In this document: positions 32,454-40,238 of the stretch, one piece after another | Layout: the number at the start of each line of letters is the position of its first letter | Position numbering within the stretch: the first letter of the stretch is position 1 | Origin: an uncultured Gammaproteobacteria bacterium | GTDB taxonomy: Bacteria; Pseudomonadota; Gammaproteobacteria; Pseudomonadales; Azotimanducaceae | DNA: 42,335 nt | Reading direction: 5' to 3' | Assembly (NCBI GenBank): GCA_913050215.1 | Contig: CAJXBG010000021.1 | Coordinates: forward strand, 1 to 42,335 | The notes under the pieces: generated by a model | What the model saw: the letters and a program-made list of their open reading frames with translations, nothing else | What the model was told of the DNA's origin: nothing | Databases searched by the model: none | Program-made: the position numbers and the translations under genes

Positions 32454-33227
32454 TCATTCCGGCTCGGCCGTTTTCATGCACCTACGCGTTGCAGTAAACA
32501 GTTCTGAATGTGCTAACTTCGCGATCTGATTTTCATCGGGCAAGCAATCGAGCGCCGCAAAAGCGAGCAGGTCAGGGTCCCGATCGCAAAGCAAAATGTC
32601 AAACGAAAGCCTATCACCGCCATACAACCCACGATGTATCATGTTCGCAGAAAAGATCAGGAGATCTCCCGCTTTGAGTGGCACTTTGACGCCTGTGCTC
32701 AAATCATCTGAAACAGCACAGCCGTTATTGGCTAACCGAACATCCTGCTCCTTGTTTGTATCCCATGCCACATGGCTTCCGGGAACGAATTCCATACCTG
32801 GCTCATCGCGAAGGGGAATACGAAAATGAATCACATTTATTCGCTGAATCATCTTCCGCTGATCTGCAATACTCATTCCATTGTATTGGATATCCCGGTG
32901 CCAATAATTTTTTTGATCAGGGTTGACCGGGTTGAAAAAGAGTTGGGTATTCATGAATGCAGGACCTTCAGGAATCAGCGCTGAGGCAAACTGCAACAGT
33001 TTTTCCTGGCAGACAAAGCTAAACAATGTCATGCGTTGATCTGAGGATAAATATTTTGTGCCGGTTAAGTAGGCGCTGTTTACCGCCTGTGATTCATAAA
33101 ATTCTTTATGCGCTTCTGTCCACGCTTCATGAAAACTGATCAACACAGTTTCAAGTGTTTTCAATTTCTCGGTCGACACAAAGTTTTTACATAACACGTA
33201 ACCCTTACTTTTATATTCGTTAATCAC
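32454..33227 (-). CDS. Phytanoyl-CoA dioxygenase (PhyH) family oxygenase
   Basis: A 257-residue Fe(II)/2-oxoglutarate oxygenase. The iron triad is His 110 and Asp 112 (NYWHRDIQYNG) and His 198 (MIHRGLYGGDR), with Arg 206 as the likely 2-oxoglutarate ligand. Between them are NVIHFRIPLRDEPGMEFVPGSH (quoted in part), typical of PhyH proteins that hydroxylate small molecules. The start is GTG at 33227 with GGAAG 13 bases upstream, close to the end of a small upstream frame. It pairs with the helical-protein gene on the same strand. Substrate is unknown. Confidence 0.85.
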   Translation of the reverse strand: MINEYKSKGYVLCKNFVSTEKLKTLETVLISFHEAWTEAHKEFYESQAVNSAYLTGTKYLSSDQRMTLFSFVCQEKLLQFASALIPEGPAFMNTQLFFNPVNPDQKNYWHRDIQYNGMSIADQRKMIQRINVIHFRIPLRDEPGMEFVPGSHVAWDTNKEQDVRLANNGCAVSDDLSTGVKVPLKAGDLLIFSANMIHRGLYGGDRLSFDILLCDRDPDLLAFAALDCLPDENQIAKLAHSELFTATRRCMKTAEPE

Positions 33228-33229
33228 TT

Positions 33230-33508
33230 TTAAATAGCTTCCGCTTTGATTAATTGTGGTTTTAGAAAATCGGGTGAGACAGCGCGCATATGCTCCGTTA
33301 GCCTAAACTTGGCACAACCGTCATTCATATATGCGAGCACTATTTCCTGCTCTGAGTCCTTCGCATGATGACAGAACCGTTCACTGTGACAGCCATGGAC
33401 CGATAGGCGTTGCGCTTTAAAGCTGCCACCTGGATACGGGTTATTTTCAAGCCTATACGGTATCCTAAATCTGTCCCACAAGACAGAAATTGAGACGAGA
33501 CATGACAA
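33230..33508 (-). CDS. Hypothetical 92-residue protein, possibly a cupin-like remnant
   Basis: The frame directly abuts the PhyH gene (2 bases between its stop and the GTG). The second half (SERFCHHAKDSEQEIVLAYMNDGCAKFRLTEHMRAV, quoted loosely) has spacing like the N-terminal cupin of AraC-type regulators, but no HTH follows. It could be the start or stump of a regulator, a small orphan protein, or chance. No good Shine-Dalgarno is visible at its ATG. Confidence 0.25.
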   Translation of the reverse strand: MSCLVSISVLWDRFRIPYRLENNPYPGGSFKAQRLSVHGCHSERFCHHAKDSEQEIVLAYMNDGCAKFRLTEHMRAVSPDFLKPQLIKAEAI

Positions 33509-33737
33509 CCCTATGCGATCCTTTCTGCCGCGACCGATCCGTAAACTTTCCCTTCAAGAACCTGAAAAAATCTCTTAGCCTAGTGCAGATCACACCCACT
33601 TAAATCACCCAACGAGCAGCTATTGCAATGACGATGGCGATGGCGATGGCGTGCCTCTCATGTCTGCAGACGTCGTGTTTCTTTTTAATCCACATTAGCA
33701 TAATGTGCACTTTGGTATTTAGCGTCAGGATCAAGCT
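33509..33737. other. Intergenic region between the PhyH and SMP-30 sides
   Basis: This divergent gap of 229 bases has no supported gene. It contains a short run of GATGGC repeats (about three copies near 33630–33650), which is too short to be called a functional repeat. It probably holds promoters for both flanking genes, but none is clear. Confidence 0.4.
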
Positions 33738-34589
33738 GTGGAACTCGTTTATCAGGAAAACCAACAACTCGCTGAGGGACCCCTCTGGCACGATGGCTAC
33801 CTTTACTGGGTCGACATTAAAGCTTGCAAGCTCCATCAACTCAATCTTGATACACGTGAGCACAGGGCTAGACATTTTCCTCAGCAGCTCACGAGCATTG
33901 CGCCAACGCGCAGCGGCGAATTCGTGGTCACAACCCGTGACGGCGTAGCCGGATTAGCTGACTTTGATGCAAGCCTGAAGTTACTTGTTGATATCGAAGG
34001 CTCGATACCCACCAACAGATTTAATGACGCAAAAGTCGACAGCTATGGCAACCTGTGGGCTGGCTCAATGGACGACGAAGAAACCAACGCGACGGGAACA
34101 CTCTATCGGATTGATAACAACCTGACTGTCTCAACAGAAGATACTGGCTACCACATTACAAACGGCCCTGCATTTTCGAGAAACGGGGAGTTCCTTTACC
34201 ACACTGATTCTGTGCTCAAGAAAATTTATCGCTTCGGGTTATCCAAGGATGGCATCACAGACAAGCAGCTGTTCATTGAACTCGGACCTGAGCACGGCCA
34301 CCCGGACGGAATGACAGTAGATGATCAGGGAAATATCTGGGTTTGTGAGTACGGAGGTTGGGGTATTTCAACATTTGATTCAACAGGCAAATATTTAAAC
34401 AAGATTGAAGTGCCAGTAGCCAACGTCACTAGCTGCTCTTTTGGAGGGAAGAATCTTGATACCTTATTTATCACCACAGCAGCTCAAGGGCTTACCGAGG
34501 CAGAGCTAGCACAACAACCCCTTGCTGGCAGTATATTTCAGACCAAGCCCGGGGTTACCGGTGTTGCCTCGCATCTTTTCAATCACTAG
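33738..34589 (+). CDS. SMP-30/gluconolactonase family protein
   Basis: A 283-residue six-bladed beta-propeller of the SMP-30/gluconolactonase/LRE family, which hydrolyses sugar lactones with a divalent metal. Metal ligands can be picked out: Glu in LAEGPLWHDG (near 13), Asn in TNGPAFSRNG, and Asp in HPDGMTVDDQGNIW. RFNDAKVDSYGNLWAG is the family signature. The start is GTG at 33738 with CAGGATC upstream. With the SDRs beside it a sugar acid or lactone pathway is plausible, but the substrate is not determined. Confidence 0.88.
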   Translation: MELVYQENQQLAEGPLWHDGYLYWVDIKACKLHQLNLDTREHRARHFPQQLTSIAPTRSGEFVVTTRDGVAGLADFDASLKLLVDIEGSIPTNRFNDAKVDSYGNLWAGSMDDEETNATGTLYRIDNNLTVSTEDTGYHITNGPAFSRNGEFLYHTDSVLKKIYRFGLSKDGITDKQLFIELGPEHGHPDGMTVDDQGNIWVCEYGGWGISTFDSTGKYLNKIEVPVANVTSCSFGGKNLDTLFITTAAQGLTEAELAQQPLAGSIFQTKPGVTGVASHLFNH

Positions 34590-34679
34590 GGCTGCATATT
34601 ACGTCAGGCAACCACTGATCACGATATTCTCTGAACCCTTGAAGCACTCCAGTGATTGTTTAATCGCTCGGCAATTAGG

Positions 34680-35942
34680 CTAATTGTCGAGTGCCGGTAC
34701 AACAGCTAAACATTCAAACGTCATACCCGCATTTTCTTGTAATCGCTTTATCAGCACATCGCCCATGGCCGTAGAAGGCGTCCAAACACCTCCCTCTGTC
34801 TCAAGTTCATCTTGAGCGAGACAAATTGCACTTTCCGCCAACATTTTACATGTGGCGCCATAACCAGGATCTTTGTCGCCTGTCACCTTAACTTTAACAC
34901 TCGCGGCATTACCGTCTTTGTTCACACCCTTTGCAAACAATTCAATATTAAAAAAGCCCGCCTCAATCGTCTCCCGGCTTGGTCCTTCTCCTGGTGCGGG
35001 AAGCATTGGTTTTGCTAATGCCCTTGTTGGATCAAATGCAGAAACCAGCCCCATCAATACCGAGGCACCGGCAATCGCCATGGCTTTTAGATAACCCGCT
35101 GGACCATCACCCACCGCCATCGACTCAGTATATTTAAAATCAGCGCCATAAATGAAATTCATCAACGCGTTACTTCGTCTGACAACCCTTGTATTTATTG
35201 CCGCCATGACGAAAGGTGCGGTCCATTGTCTGAAGTCATGATCGTAACTTGCGCCCATCTGATCCTGCTTGTCAGTGCCGGGTGGCGTATTCACTGGATT
35301 AAGAGAATATGGGTCAGCCAAAAGTCCTCGTAGCGAAGGATCAGTTTTCATCTCCTCCATCATATTCATCATACTGGCAACCGTTCCGCCACTCATGCCG
35401 CCTTTTGTTTCTCCGATACGACATTTGACTTCCCGAGCATAGGTGCCATGATTTTTTTGCATCTCCGCTTGAGCAAAATGAACGCCCAAGTCCGAAGGTA
35501 TGCTATCGAACCCGCAGGTATGCACAATTTTGGCACCCGTGCTCTGTGCTGTTGTTTCATAAAGATCAATCATCCGGCGCATCCATTGAACCTCACCGGT
35601 TAAATCACAATAGTGGGTACCATTTATTGCGCACGCTTTGACTAGCTCATTACCATACATTGCATAGGGGCCAACGGTCGTACACACAACACGGGTTCTC
35701 TGTGCGAGGTCTGTCACCGAGCTTTCGCTGTTACTGTCGGTCACGATAAGCGGTATCGAATCCGCATCATCACCCGCCACGTTACGGGCGACACTTTCCA
35801 GTTTGTTCTGGTTACGCCCGGCAATTGCCCATTTCAGGTCACTGGTCAAACCATAACGATTGTAGACATATTCAACCAACAACTGACCGGTAAAGCCCGT
35901 TGCACCAAGGAAAACCACATCAAACTCTTTTTCATCACTCAT
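34680..35942 (-). CDS. Saccharopine dehydrogenase-like / trans-acting enoyl reductase family protein
   Basis: The 420-residue protein begins with an NAD(P)-binding Rossmann motif VVFLGATGFTGQLLVEY, followed by WAIAGRNQNKLE, TTVGPYAMYG, THYCDLTGEVQWM and HTCGFDSIPSD. These match the saccharopine-dehydrogenase-like family that includes mycobacterial trans-acting enoyl reductases. True lysine-pathway activity is unlikely; redox reduction of a lipid-like substrate is more likely but unproven. No membrane segment is strong, though residues about 285–305 (MAIAGASVLMGLVSAF) are hydrophobic. It is convergent with the SMP-30 gene and co-directional with rnhB downstream in the window. Confidence 0.8.
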   Translation of the reverse strand: MSDEKEFDVVFLGATGFTGQLLVEYVYNRYGLTSDLKWAIAGRNQNKLESVARNVAGDDADSIPLIVTDSNSESSVTDLAQRTRVVCTTVGPYAMYGNELVKACAINGTHYCDLTGEVQWMRRMIDLYETTAQSTGAKIVHTCGFDSIPSDLGVHFAQAEMQKNHGTYAREVKCRIGETKGGMSGGTVASMMNMMEEMKTDPSLRGLLADPYSLNPVNTPPGTDKQDQMGASYDHDFRQWTAPFVMAAINTRVVRRSNALMNFIYGADFKYTESMAVGDGPAGYLKAMAIAGASVLMGLVSAFDPTRALAKPMLPAPGEGPSRETIEAGFFNIELFAKGVNKDGNAASVKVKVTGDKDPGYGATCKMLAESAICLAQDELETEGGVWTPSTAMGDVLIKRLQENAGMTFECLAVVPALDN

Positions 35943-36080
35943 ACTTTTTCCAAACTACCCTATGATACGTATTGCGTTTTCGACAAGTTTAAACGACCGA
36001 GTAACAGACTGACAGGACGTCAATGAAATGTATTTAGAACACACATGAAACGGTGCTAAGTAGAGAGCGAAACGGCCTCT

Positions 36081-36677
36081 TCAGGCTCTGGTGCTAAGCC
36101 CCTTTTGCAACAAGGCTTCTTTGCAGGGGCCGAAAGACATTCTATGAATGGGACTGGGACCCTGCTTTTTCAGCGCGTCAAGATGCTGAGGGGTTGGATA
36201 ACCTTTGTGTTTGGCGAGCCCATAACCGGGATACCGTGCATCCATCTCGACCATTTCCCGATCACGCGCAACTTTTGCGATAATCGATGCCGCCTTGATT
36301 GCGTCGAACTTTGAATCTCCCTTGATCAGCCATTCGGAAGGACAAGCAAACATCGGTGTTCTGTTTCCATCTACCACAACAAAATCTACCTGGCCATTGA
36401 GACCTGCCACTGCTCTCTGCATCGCCAGCAAACTTGCTTGGAGAATATTAATTTCATCAATTTCCTCGACCTCTGCTCGAGCAATACAAAAACTTTGCGC
36501 TTTTTCTTTAATTTCGAGATCGAGTACTTCTCTCTTTCTCTCCGACAGTGCTTTTGAGTCGCGAAGTCCGGGAATGGTGCGAAAAGTATCCAATACTACC
36601 GCTGCCGCTACAACAGCACCTGCCAGTGGTCCACGCCCCACTTCATCCACACCTGCACAAAACTCTCGCCAATACAT
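36081..36677 (-). CDS. rnhB: Ribonuclease HII
   Basis: It cuts RNA in RNA–DNA hybrids and removes misincorporated ribonucleotides. The 198-residue protein has the family start [20 protein letters not shown] with catalytic Asp/Glu (residues about 11–12), then [27 protein letters not shown] and [11 protein letters not shown]. It starts directly at the lpxB stop codon. dnaE, usually next, is about 9 kb further left because of the accessory block. Confidence 0.97.
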   Translation of the reverse strand: MYWREFCAGVDEVGRGPLAGAVVAAAVVLDTFRTIPGLRDSKALSERKREVLDLEIKEKAQSFCIARAEVEEIDEINILQASLLAMQRAVAGLNGQVDFVVVDGNRTPMFACPSEWLIKGDSKFDAIKAASIIAKVARDREMVEMDARYPGYGLAKHKGYPTPQHLDALKKQGPSPIHRMSFGPCKEALLQKGLSTRA

Positions 36678-37877
36678 TCAATCTACCCGCTTATCACACA
36701 GCGTCAATATCGCCGTTGCGGCGACTTCACCGGAACTGCGTTTCAAATCAGCATGAATGCTTGCAAACCGTTTCATCAGCTCTGGGTGCTCATCATCTTC
36801 CAGAAGTTCAAGCAGCGCATTCGCCAACGCTTCCGGTGTAGCGTTCGACTGCAGGTACTCGGGTACAATTTTTTCATTTGCCAGAATATTCGGTAAAGCA
36901 AAGTGTTTGATTGAAACTATTCGTGAGACAACAGCATAAGTCAGCGATCCTAATCTGTAAGACATCACCATCGGGCGTCTTAACAACATCGCTTCCAGCG
37001 TTGCAGTGCCTGAATTCACCAATACGGCATCTGCCGCTAACATCGCCGTTTGTGACTCGCCCATCACAAGCTTAATGTGAAGCTGCGGTGCATGCTGTTT
37101 GATCAGGCCCGCCATCTGAGCATGCCGCTTCTGGTTCGCGGCGGGAATGATGAAACAGGACCCGGGCTTTTGTTCAGAAATTATTTGTGCAGCCATTAGG
37201 AAATCGGGCGCGGACAATTTGACTTCGCTGCCTCTGCTTCCTGGCAACATCGCGATAACCGGCGGCTCCTGGATCGCTGCTTCAAATCGTAAATCTAACT
37301 TTTTCCTCGCCTCAGCCTTAGCATCGATTCGCTGCACTTCTGATATCTCATCCGCCTTTGGATGACCCACAAATTCGACATTGATGCCGTTGTCACGATA
37401 GATCTGCGTTTCAAAAGGGTAGAGGGTCAGCATTAAATCAAGATTACGTCTCAGGCTTTTAATGCGTCCCCTGCGCCAGGCCCACACAGAGGGTGAGACA
37501 TAGTGGACTGTTTTTATGCCACGTTTCTTCACCATGCCTTCGAGCAAGCCATTGAAAAAGTTAAAATCAATACCGATAAAGCAATCAGGCGCAATCTGTG
37601 TGATTCGGTCACGGGTGCCGAGTAGTATACGGAGTAATGACGGTAGTCGCCTGATCGGATCGACAAATCCGTTAACCGACAGATCTTCGATATCGGTCCA
37701 GCTTTCAAGCCCTGCGGCAATCATCTGGGGACCACCGATGCCAACAAACTTGGCCTTGGGGTAGACCTGCTTAATGGCAAGAATGAGCGGAGCGCCGAGA
37801 TTGTCGCCGGAAAGTTCACCAGCGACTAGCGCGATAGTCAGATCCTGCTCACTCAGGAGACTTTTTGTTCCGCACAT
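36678..37877 (-). CDS. lpxB: Lipid-A-disaccharide synthase
   Basis: LpxB joins UDP-2,3-diacylglucosamine and lipid X to make the lipid A disaccharide at the inner membrane. The 399-residue GT-B-like protein has LVAGELSGDNLGAPLI near the N-terminus, HYVSPSVWAWRRGRIKSLRR in the middle, MLPGSRGSEV and NSGTATLEAMLLRRPMVMSY toward the C-terminus. The ATG at 37877 lies 25 bases inside the end of fabZ, where lpxA normally stands between them. The Shine-Dalgarno is weak, so translational coupling is likely. Confidence 0.96.
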   Translation of the reverse strand: MCGTKSLLSEQDLTIALVAGELSGDNLGAPLILAIKQVYPKAKFVGIGGPQMIAAGLESWTDIEDLSVNGFVDPIRRLPSLLRILLGTRDRITQIAPDCFIGIDFNFFNGLLEGMVKKRGIKTVHYVSPSVWAWRRGRIKSLRRNLDLMLTLYPFETQIYRDNGINVEFVGHPKADEISEVQRIDAKAEARKKLDLRFEAAIQEPPVIAMLPGSRGSEVKLSAPDFLMAAQIISEQKPGSCFIIPAANQKRHAQMAGLIKQHAPQLHIKLVMGESQTAMLAADAVLVNSGTATLEAMLLRRPMVMSYRLGSLTYAVVSRIVSIKHFALPNILANEKIVPEYLQSNATPEALANALLELLEDDEHPELMKRFASIHADLKRSSGEVAATAILTLCDKRVD

Positions 37878-38290
37878 GTCAGAAGCGTTGAGCAGGCAAG
37901 TTTATCACCGACGTAGGCTTTACCTGATGCCTTGAGCCAATGATTTCGCAGGTTCACAATCTCGACCTCTAGTCTGAGTTGATCGCCTGGAACAACGGAA
38001 TGTTTAAATTTGGTTTTATCTGTCCCTGCAAGATAATAAATGTAACCGTCGTCTAACGTTCTGTTTCGACTTTTGAATGCAAGGATTCCTGATACCTGCG
38101 CCAGCGCCTCAACAATCATCACCCCGGGGAAAACTGGGGAATTTGGAAAGTGGCCAGTGAACTGAGGTTCATTGATTGTGACATTCTTAATCGCGACGAT
38201 CCGTTTATCCGCTTCGAATTCAAGCACACGATCTACTAGCAAGAACGGGTAGCGGTGCGGCAATAAATTCCAGATGTCTGTTACTTCCAT
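37853..38290 (-). CDS. fabZ: 3-hydroxyacyl-ACP dehydratase FabZ
   Basis: FabZ dehydrates 3-hydroxyacyl-ACP in type II fatty acid synthesis. The 145-residue hotdog-fold protein has LLPHRYPFLLVDRVLE, the catalytic His in FTGHFPNSPVFPGV and the catalytic Glu in MIVEALAQVSG. It overlaps lpxD by 10 bases upstream and lpxB by 25 bases downstream, a compact arrangement that leaves out lpxA. Sharing an operon with lpxD balances lipid A and phospholipid acyl supply. Confidence 0.97.
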   Translation of the reverse strand: MEVTDIWNLLPHRYPFLLVDRVLEFEADKRIVAIKNVTINEPQFTGHFPNSPVFPGVMIVEALAQVSGILAFKSRNRTLDDGYIYYLAGTDKTKFKHSVVPGDQLRLEVEIVNLRNHWLKASGKAYVGDKLACSTLLTCAEQKVS

Positions 38291-39294
38291 TTTGACTCTA
38301 ATCCTCGTACCCGTTTAACTAAATCGTCCAGCTTCTTAAAAGCCACAATACTTCGTTTCCAATCTCGACTGACCATCAGTCCAGTACCAGAAGAATAACG
38401 TCCTTTCTCTTTAATTGACTGGCTGACCAAAGACTTCGCTGTTATCTCAACCTGGTCCGCGATTTCAATGTTATCAATGATGCCGACCGCACCACCGATC
38501 AAACAGTAAGCACCAATTTTGGTGCTCCCGGCTATCGCCGTGCAACCGGAGATCGCTGTATTAGCACCCACCTCGGTGCCGTGGCCGATCTGAACCTGAT
38601 TATCCAGCTTAACACCATCACCAATAACCGTGTCATTCAAGGCCCCACGGTCGATTGTTGTTCCAGCGCCGATCTCAACATCATTGCCAATCCTGACACC
38701 ATAGACCTGTGGAATTTTAACCAGCGCGCCTGTGGCGCCATCAAATTCAAAACCAAACCCGTCCGCCCCGACTATCGCGCCAGCATGAACGATGACACGA
38801 TCACCGAGCCGTACATCATGGTACAAGGTCACATTGGGGTTTAATCTGCAGTCCGCGCCTATTTTCGTTCCGCGACCAATGACACACCCTGCACCGATAA
38901 CACTACCAGCGCCAATCACGACGCCACCGTCGATCACAGCATTTCCACCGACGGTGACACCCTCGGCGAGTCGCGCATCTGGGTGAATCACAGCGGAAGC
39001 ATGCACATTGCCATCGGGCAAAGGCTCAGGATCAAACAAAGCCGCCACACGTGCCCAGGTTAGTCTAGGTTGGGGAGAAATAATGGCAGGAAGACGACAA
39101 CCATCAGCATCTTCGCTCCTAAGAACGATGGCGCCAGCTGATGACTCTTCAAGATGTTTTTTGTAACTGGCGCTAAATAGAAAGGTCAACTCGGAGGCTG
39201 ACGCATCAACCAGATTAGCGATGCCACTAATCTCGACTGATCCATCACCTACGATTTCAAGGTCTAGCCTCTGGGCTATTTCCTTTAGATTGAT
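38281..39294 (-). CDS. lpxD: UDP-3-O-acylglucosamine N-acyltransferase; start codon is non-standard
   Basis: LpxD adds the N-linked 3-hydroxyacyl chain in lipid A synthesis. The body is a left-handed beta-helix of hexapeptide repeats with catalytic His in QIGHGTEVGANTA and VGADGFGFEFD. The N-terminal uridine-binding domain is present in the same frame upstream of the first TTG (39189): INLKEIAQRLDLEIVGDG, EISGIANLVDAS, LTFLFSASYKKHL. No ATG, GTG or TTG occurs between the in-frame TAA (39312–39310) and that TTG. An ATC at 39294–39292, seven bases after GGAG, would give 337 residues, close to E. coli LpxD (341). A sequence error could also explain it. Starting at the TTG would lose 35 conserved residues. 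Confidence 0.85.
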   Translation of the reverse strand: MNLKEIAQRLDLEIVGDGSVEISGIANLVDASASELTFLFSASYKKHLEESSAGAIVLRSEDADGCRLPAIISPQPRLTWARVAALFDPEPLPDGNVHASAVIHPDARLAEGVTVGGNAVIDGGVVIGAGSVIGAGCVIGRGTKIGADCRLNPNVTLYHDVRLGDRVIVHAGAIVGADGFGFEFDGATGALVKIPQVYGVRIGNDVEIGAGTTIDRGALNDTVIGDGVKLDNQVQIGHGTEVGANTAISGCTAIAGSTKIGAYCLIGGAVGIIDNIEIADQVEITAKSLVSQSIKEKGRYSSGTGLMVSRDWKRSIVAFKKLDDLVKRVRGLESKWK

Positions 39295-39380
39295 AACCGA
39301 TCTCCGTCTTTAAAGGTAACACCTCTCGACCAGAGAGAAGGAATTACCGGGAATTCATCTGAATGCCCTTCTTTTTTGTG

Positions 39381-39905
39381 CTACTGCTTCGCGTCAATCA
39401 TGTTGAGCTTTTCAGTCACCTTACGGGTGATGTCATATAGATCACCCACGTAAAGTGCCGCTTGACGGGGCAGAATGATGTCGTAGTCATCACTTAAAAC
39501 AATCTCGTTGATGGCAGACTGGACGCGTTGATCAATACCCGCGAAGAGTTCCTTTTGACGCTCTTCAATCGATCTTTGAAGCTTTTGACGTTCATAGACA
39601 AAATCATTATTGATAGATTCAATCTGCTGCTGAACCTTGCGCTTTTCTGCTTCACTCATGACTTCGCCGTCTTTTTGCATTCTTTCAAGCAAAACAGCGG
39701 CGTCTGTTTGAAGCTTCTTAATAGACTCCTGTTCTCTGGTGAACTCACCAGAGATTTGCGCTGAGATCTTCTTGGCACTCTCAGAGTTCAATATGGCCGA
39801 TTGAACGTCAACCACCGCCAATTTTACTTCAGCAAGGGCCGCAGGTGCCGCGCCCAGAAACGTAAGCGCTGTTAAAACAGCCAGAATGCGTTGTTTGATC
39901 TGCAC
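39381..39905 (-). CDS. skp: Periplasmic chaperone Skp/OmpH
   Basis: Skp is a trimeric periplasmic chaperone that carries outer-membrane proteins to BamA. The 174-residue precursor has a signal peptide (MQIKQRILAVLTALTFLGAA) with cleavage after ALA near residue 25, then the core VVDVQSAILNSE and a long charged coiled coil (about 50–120, rich in Glu, Lys, Gln). The C-terminus has ILPRQAALYVGDLYDITRKV, the small trimerisation body. It lies between bamA and lpxD as usual. Confidence 0.94.
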   Translation of the reverse strand: MQIKQRILAVLTALTFLGAAPAALAEVKLAVVDVQSAILNSESAKKISAQISGEFTREQESIKKLQTDAAVLLERMQKDGEVMSEAEKRKVQQQIESINNDFVYERQKLQRSIEERQKELFAGIDQRVQSAINEIVLSDDYDIILPRQAALYVGDLYDITRKVTEKLNMIDAKQ

Positions 39906-40238
39906 AGAAAATTCTCCTCAGGTGCTCAATATTATGTTTTTTGTGTCATTTTTCCCGGCGATGTTTTCAACCCGTGTCTCACCGCCAAAAACTACCCGAA
40001 CCACCCAGTCAATCCGAGCGTCCGATTCAGAGGAGCGGATGTTTACACATCCACAGCAGCGATTCAATGACATATTTCTCGATCTAGCCTTAATACGTCT
40101 CGCTTAATCCAACATCCCCATATTTTTCCCTCGTCCAGAGGCTGGAACCTTATTTACTGGAAAAATTCTAGGGCCAAACGGCAAAAAGTGTTCCAGAGAG
40201 TTTCCAATACGCGCTGCCTCAACGGTGCTCGTCCGAAC
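39906..40238. other. bamA–skp intergenic region
   Basis: This 333-base gap separates the bamA stop from the skp start on the same strand. It carries the skp ribosome-binding site (GAGGAG) next to its start. I see no gene, strong terminator or clear promoter. A longer gap than the often short bamA–skp spacing suggests that skp may have its own promoter here. Confidence 0.4.

Noticed and set aside
33625-33655. GATGGC tandem repeat
   Set aside because: Only about three six-base copies; this is within chance and has no further structure.
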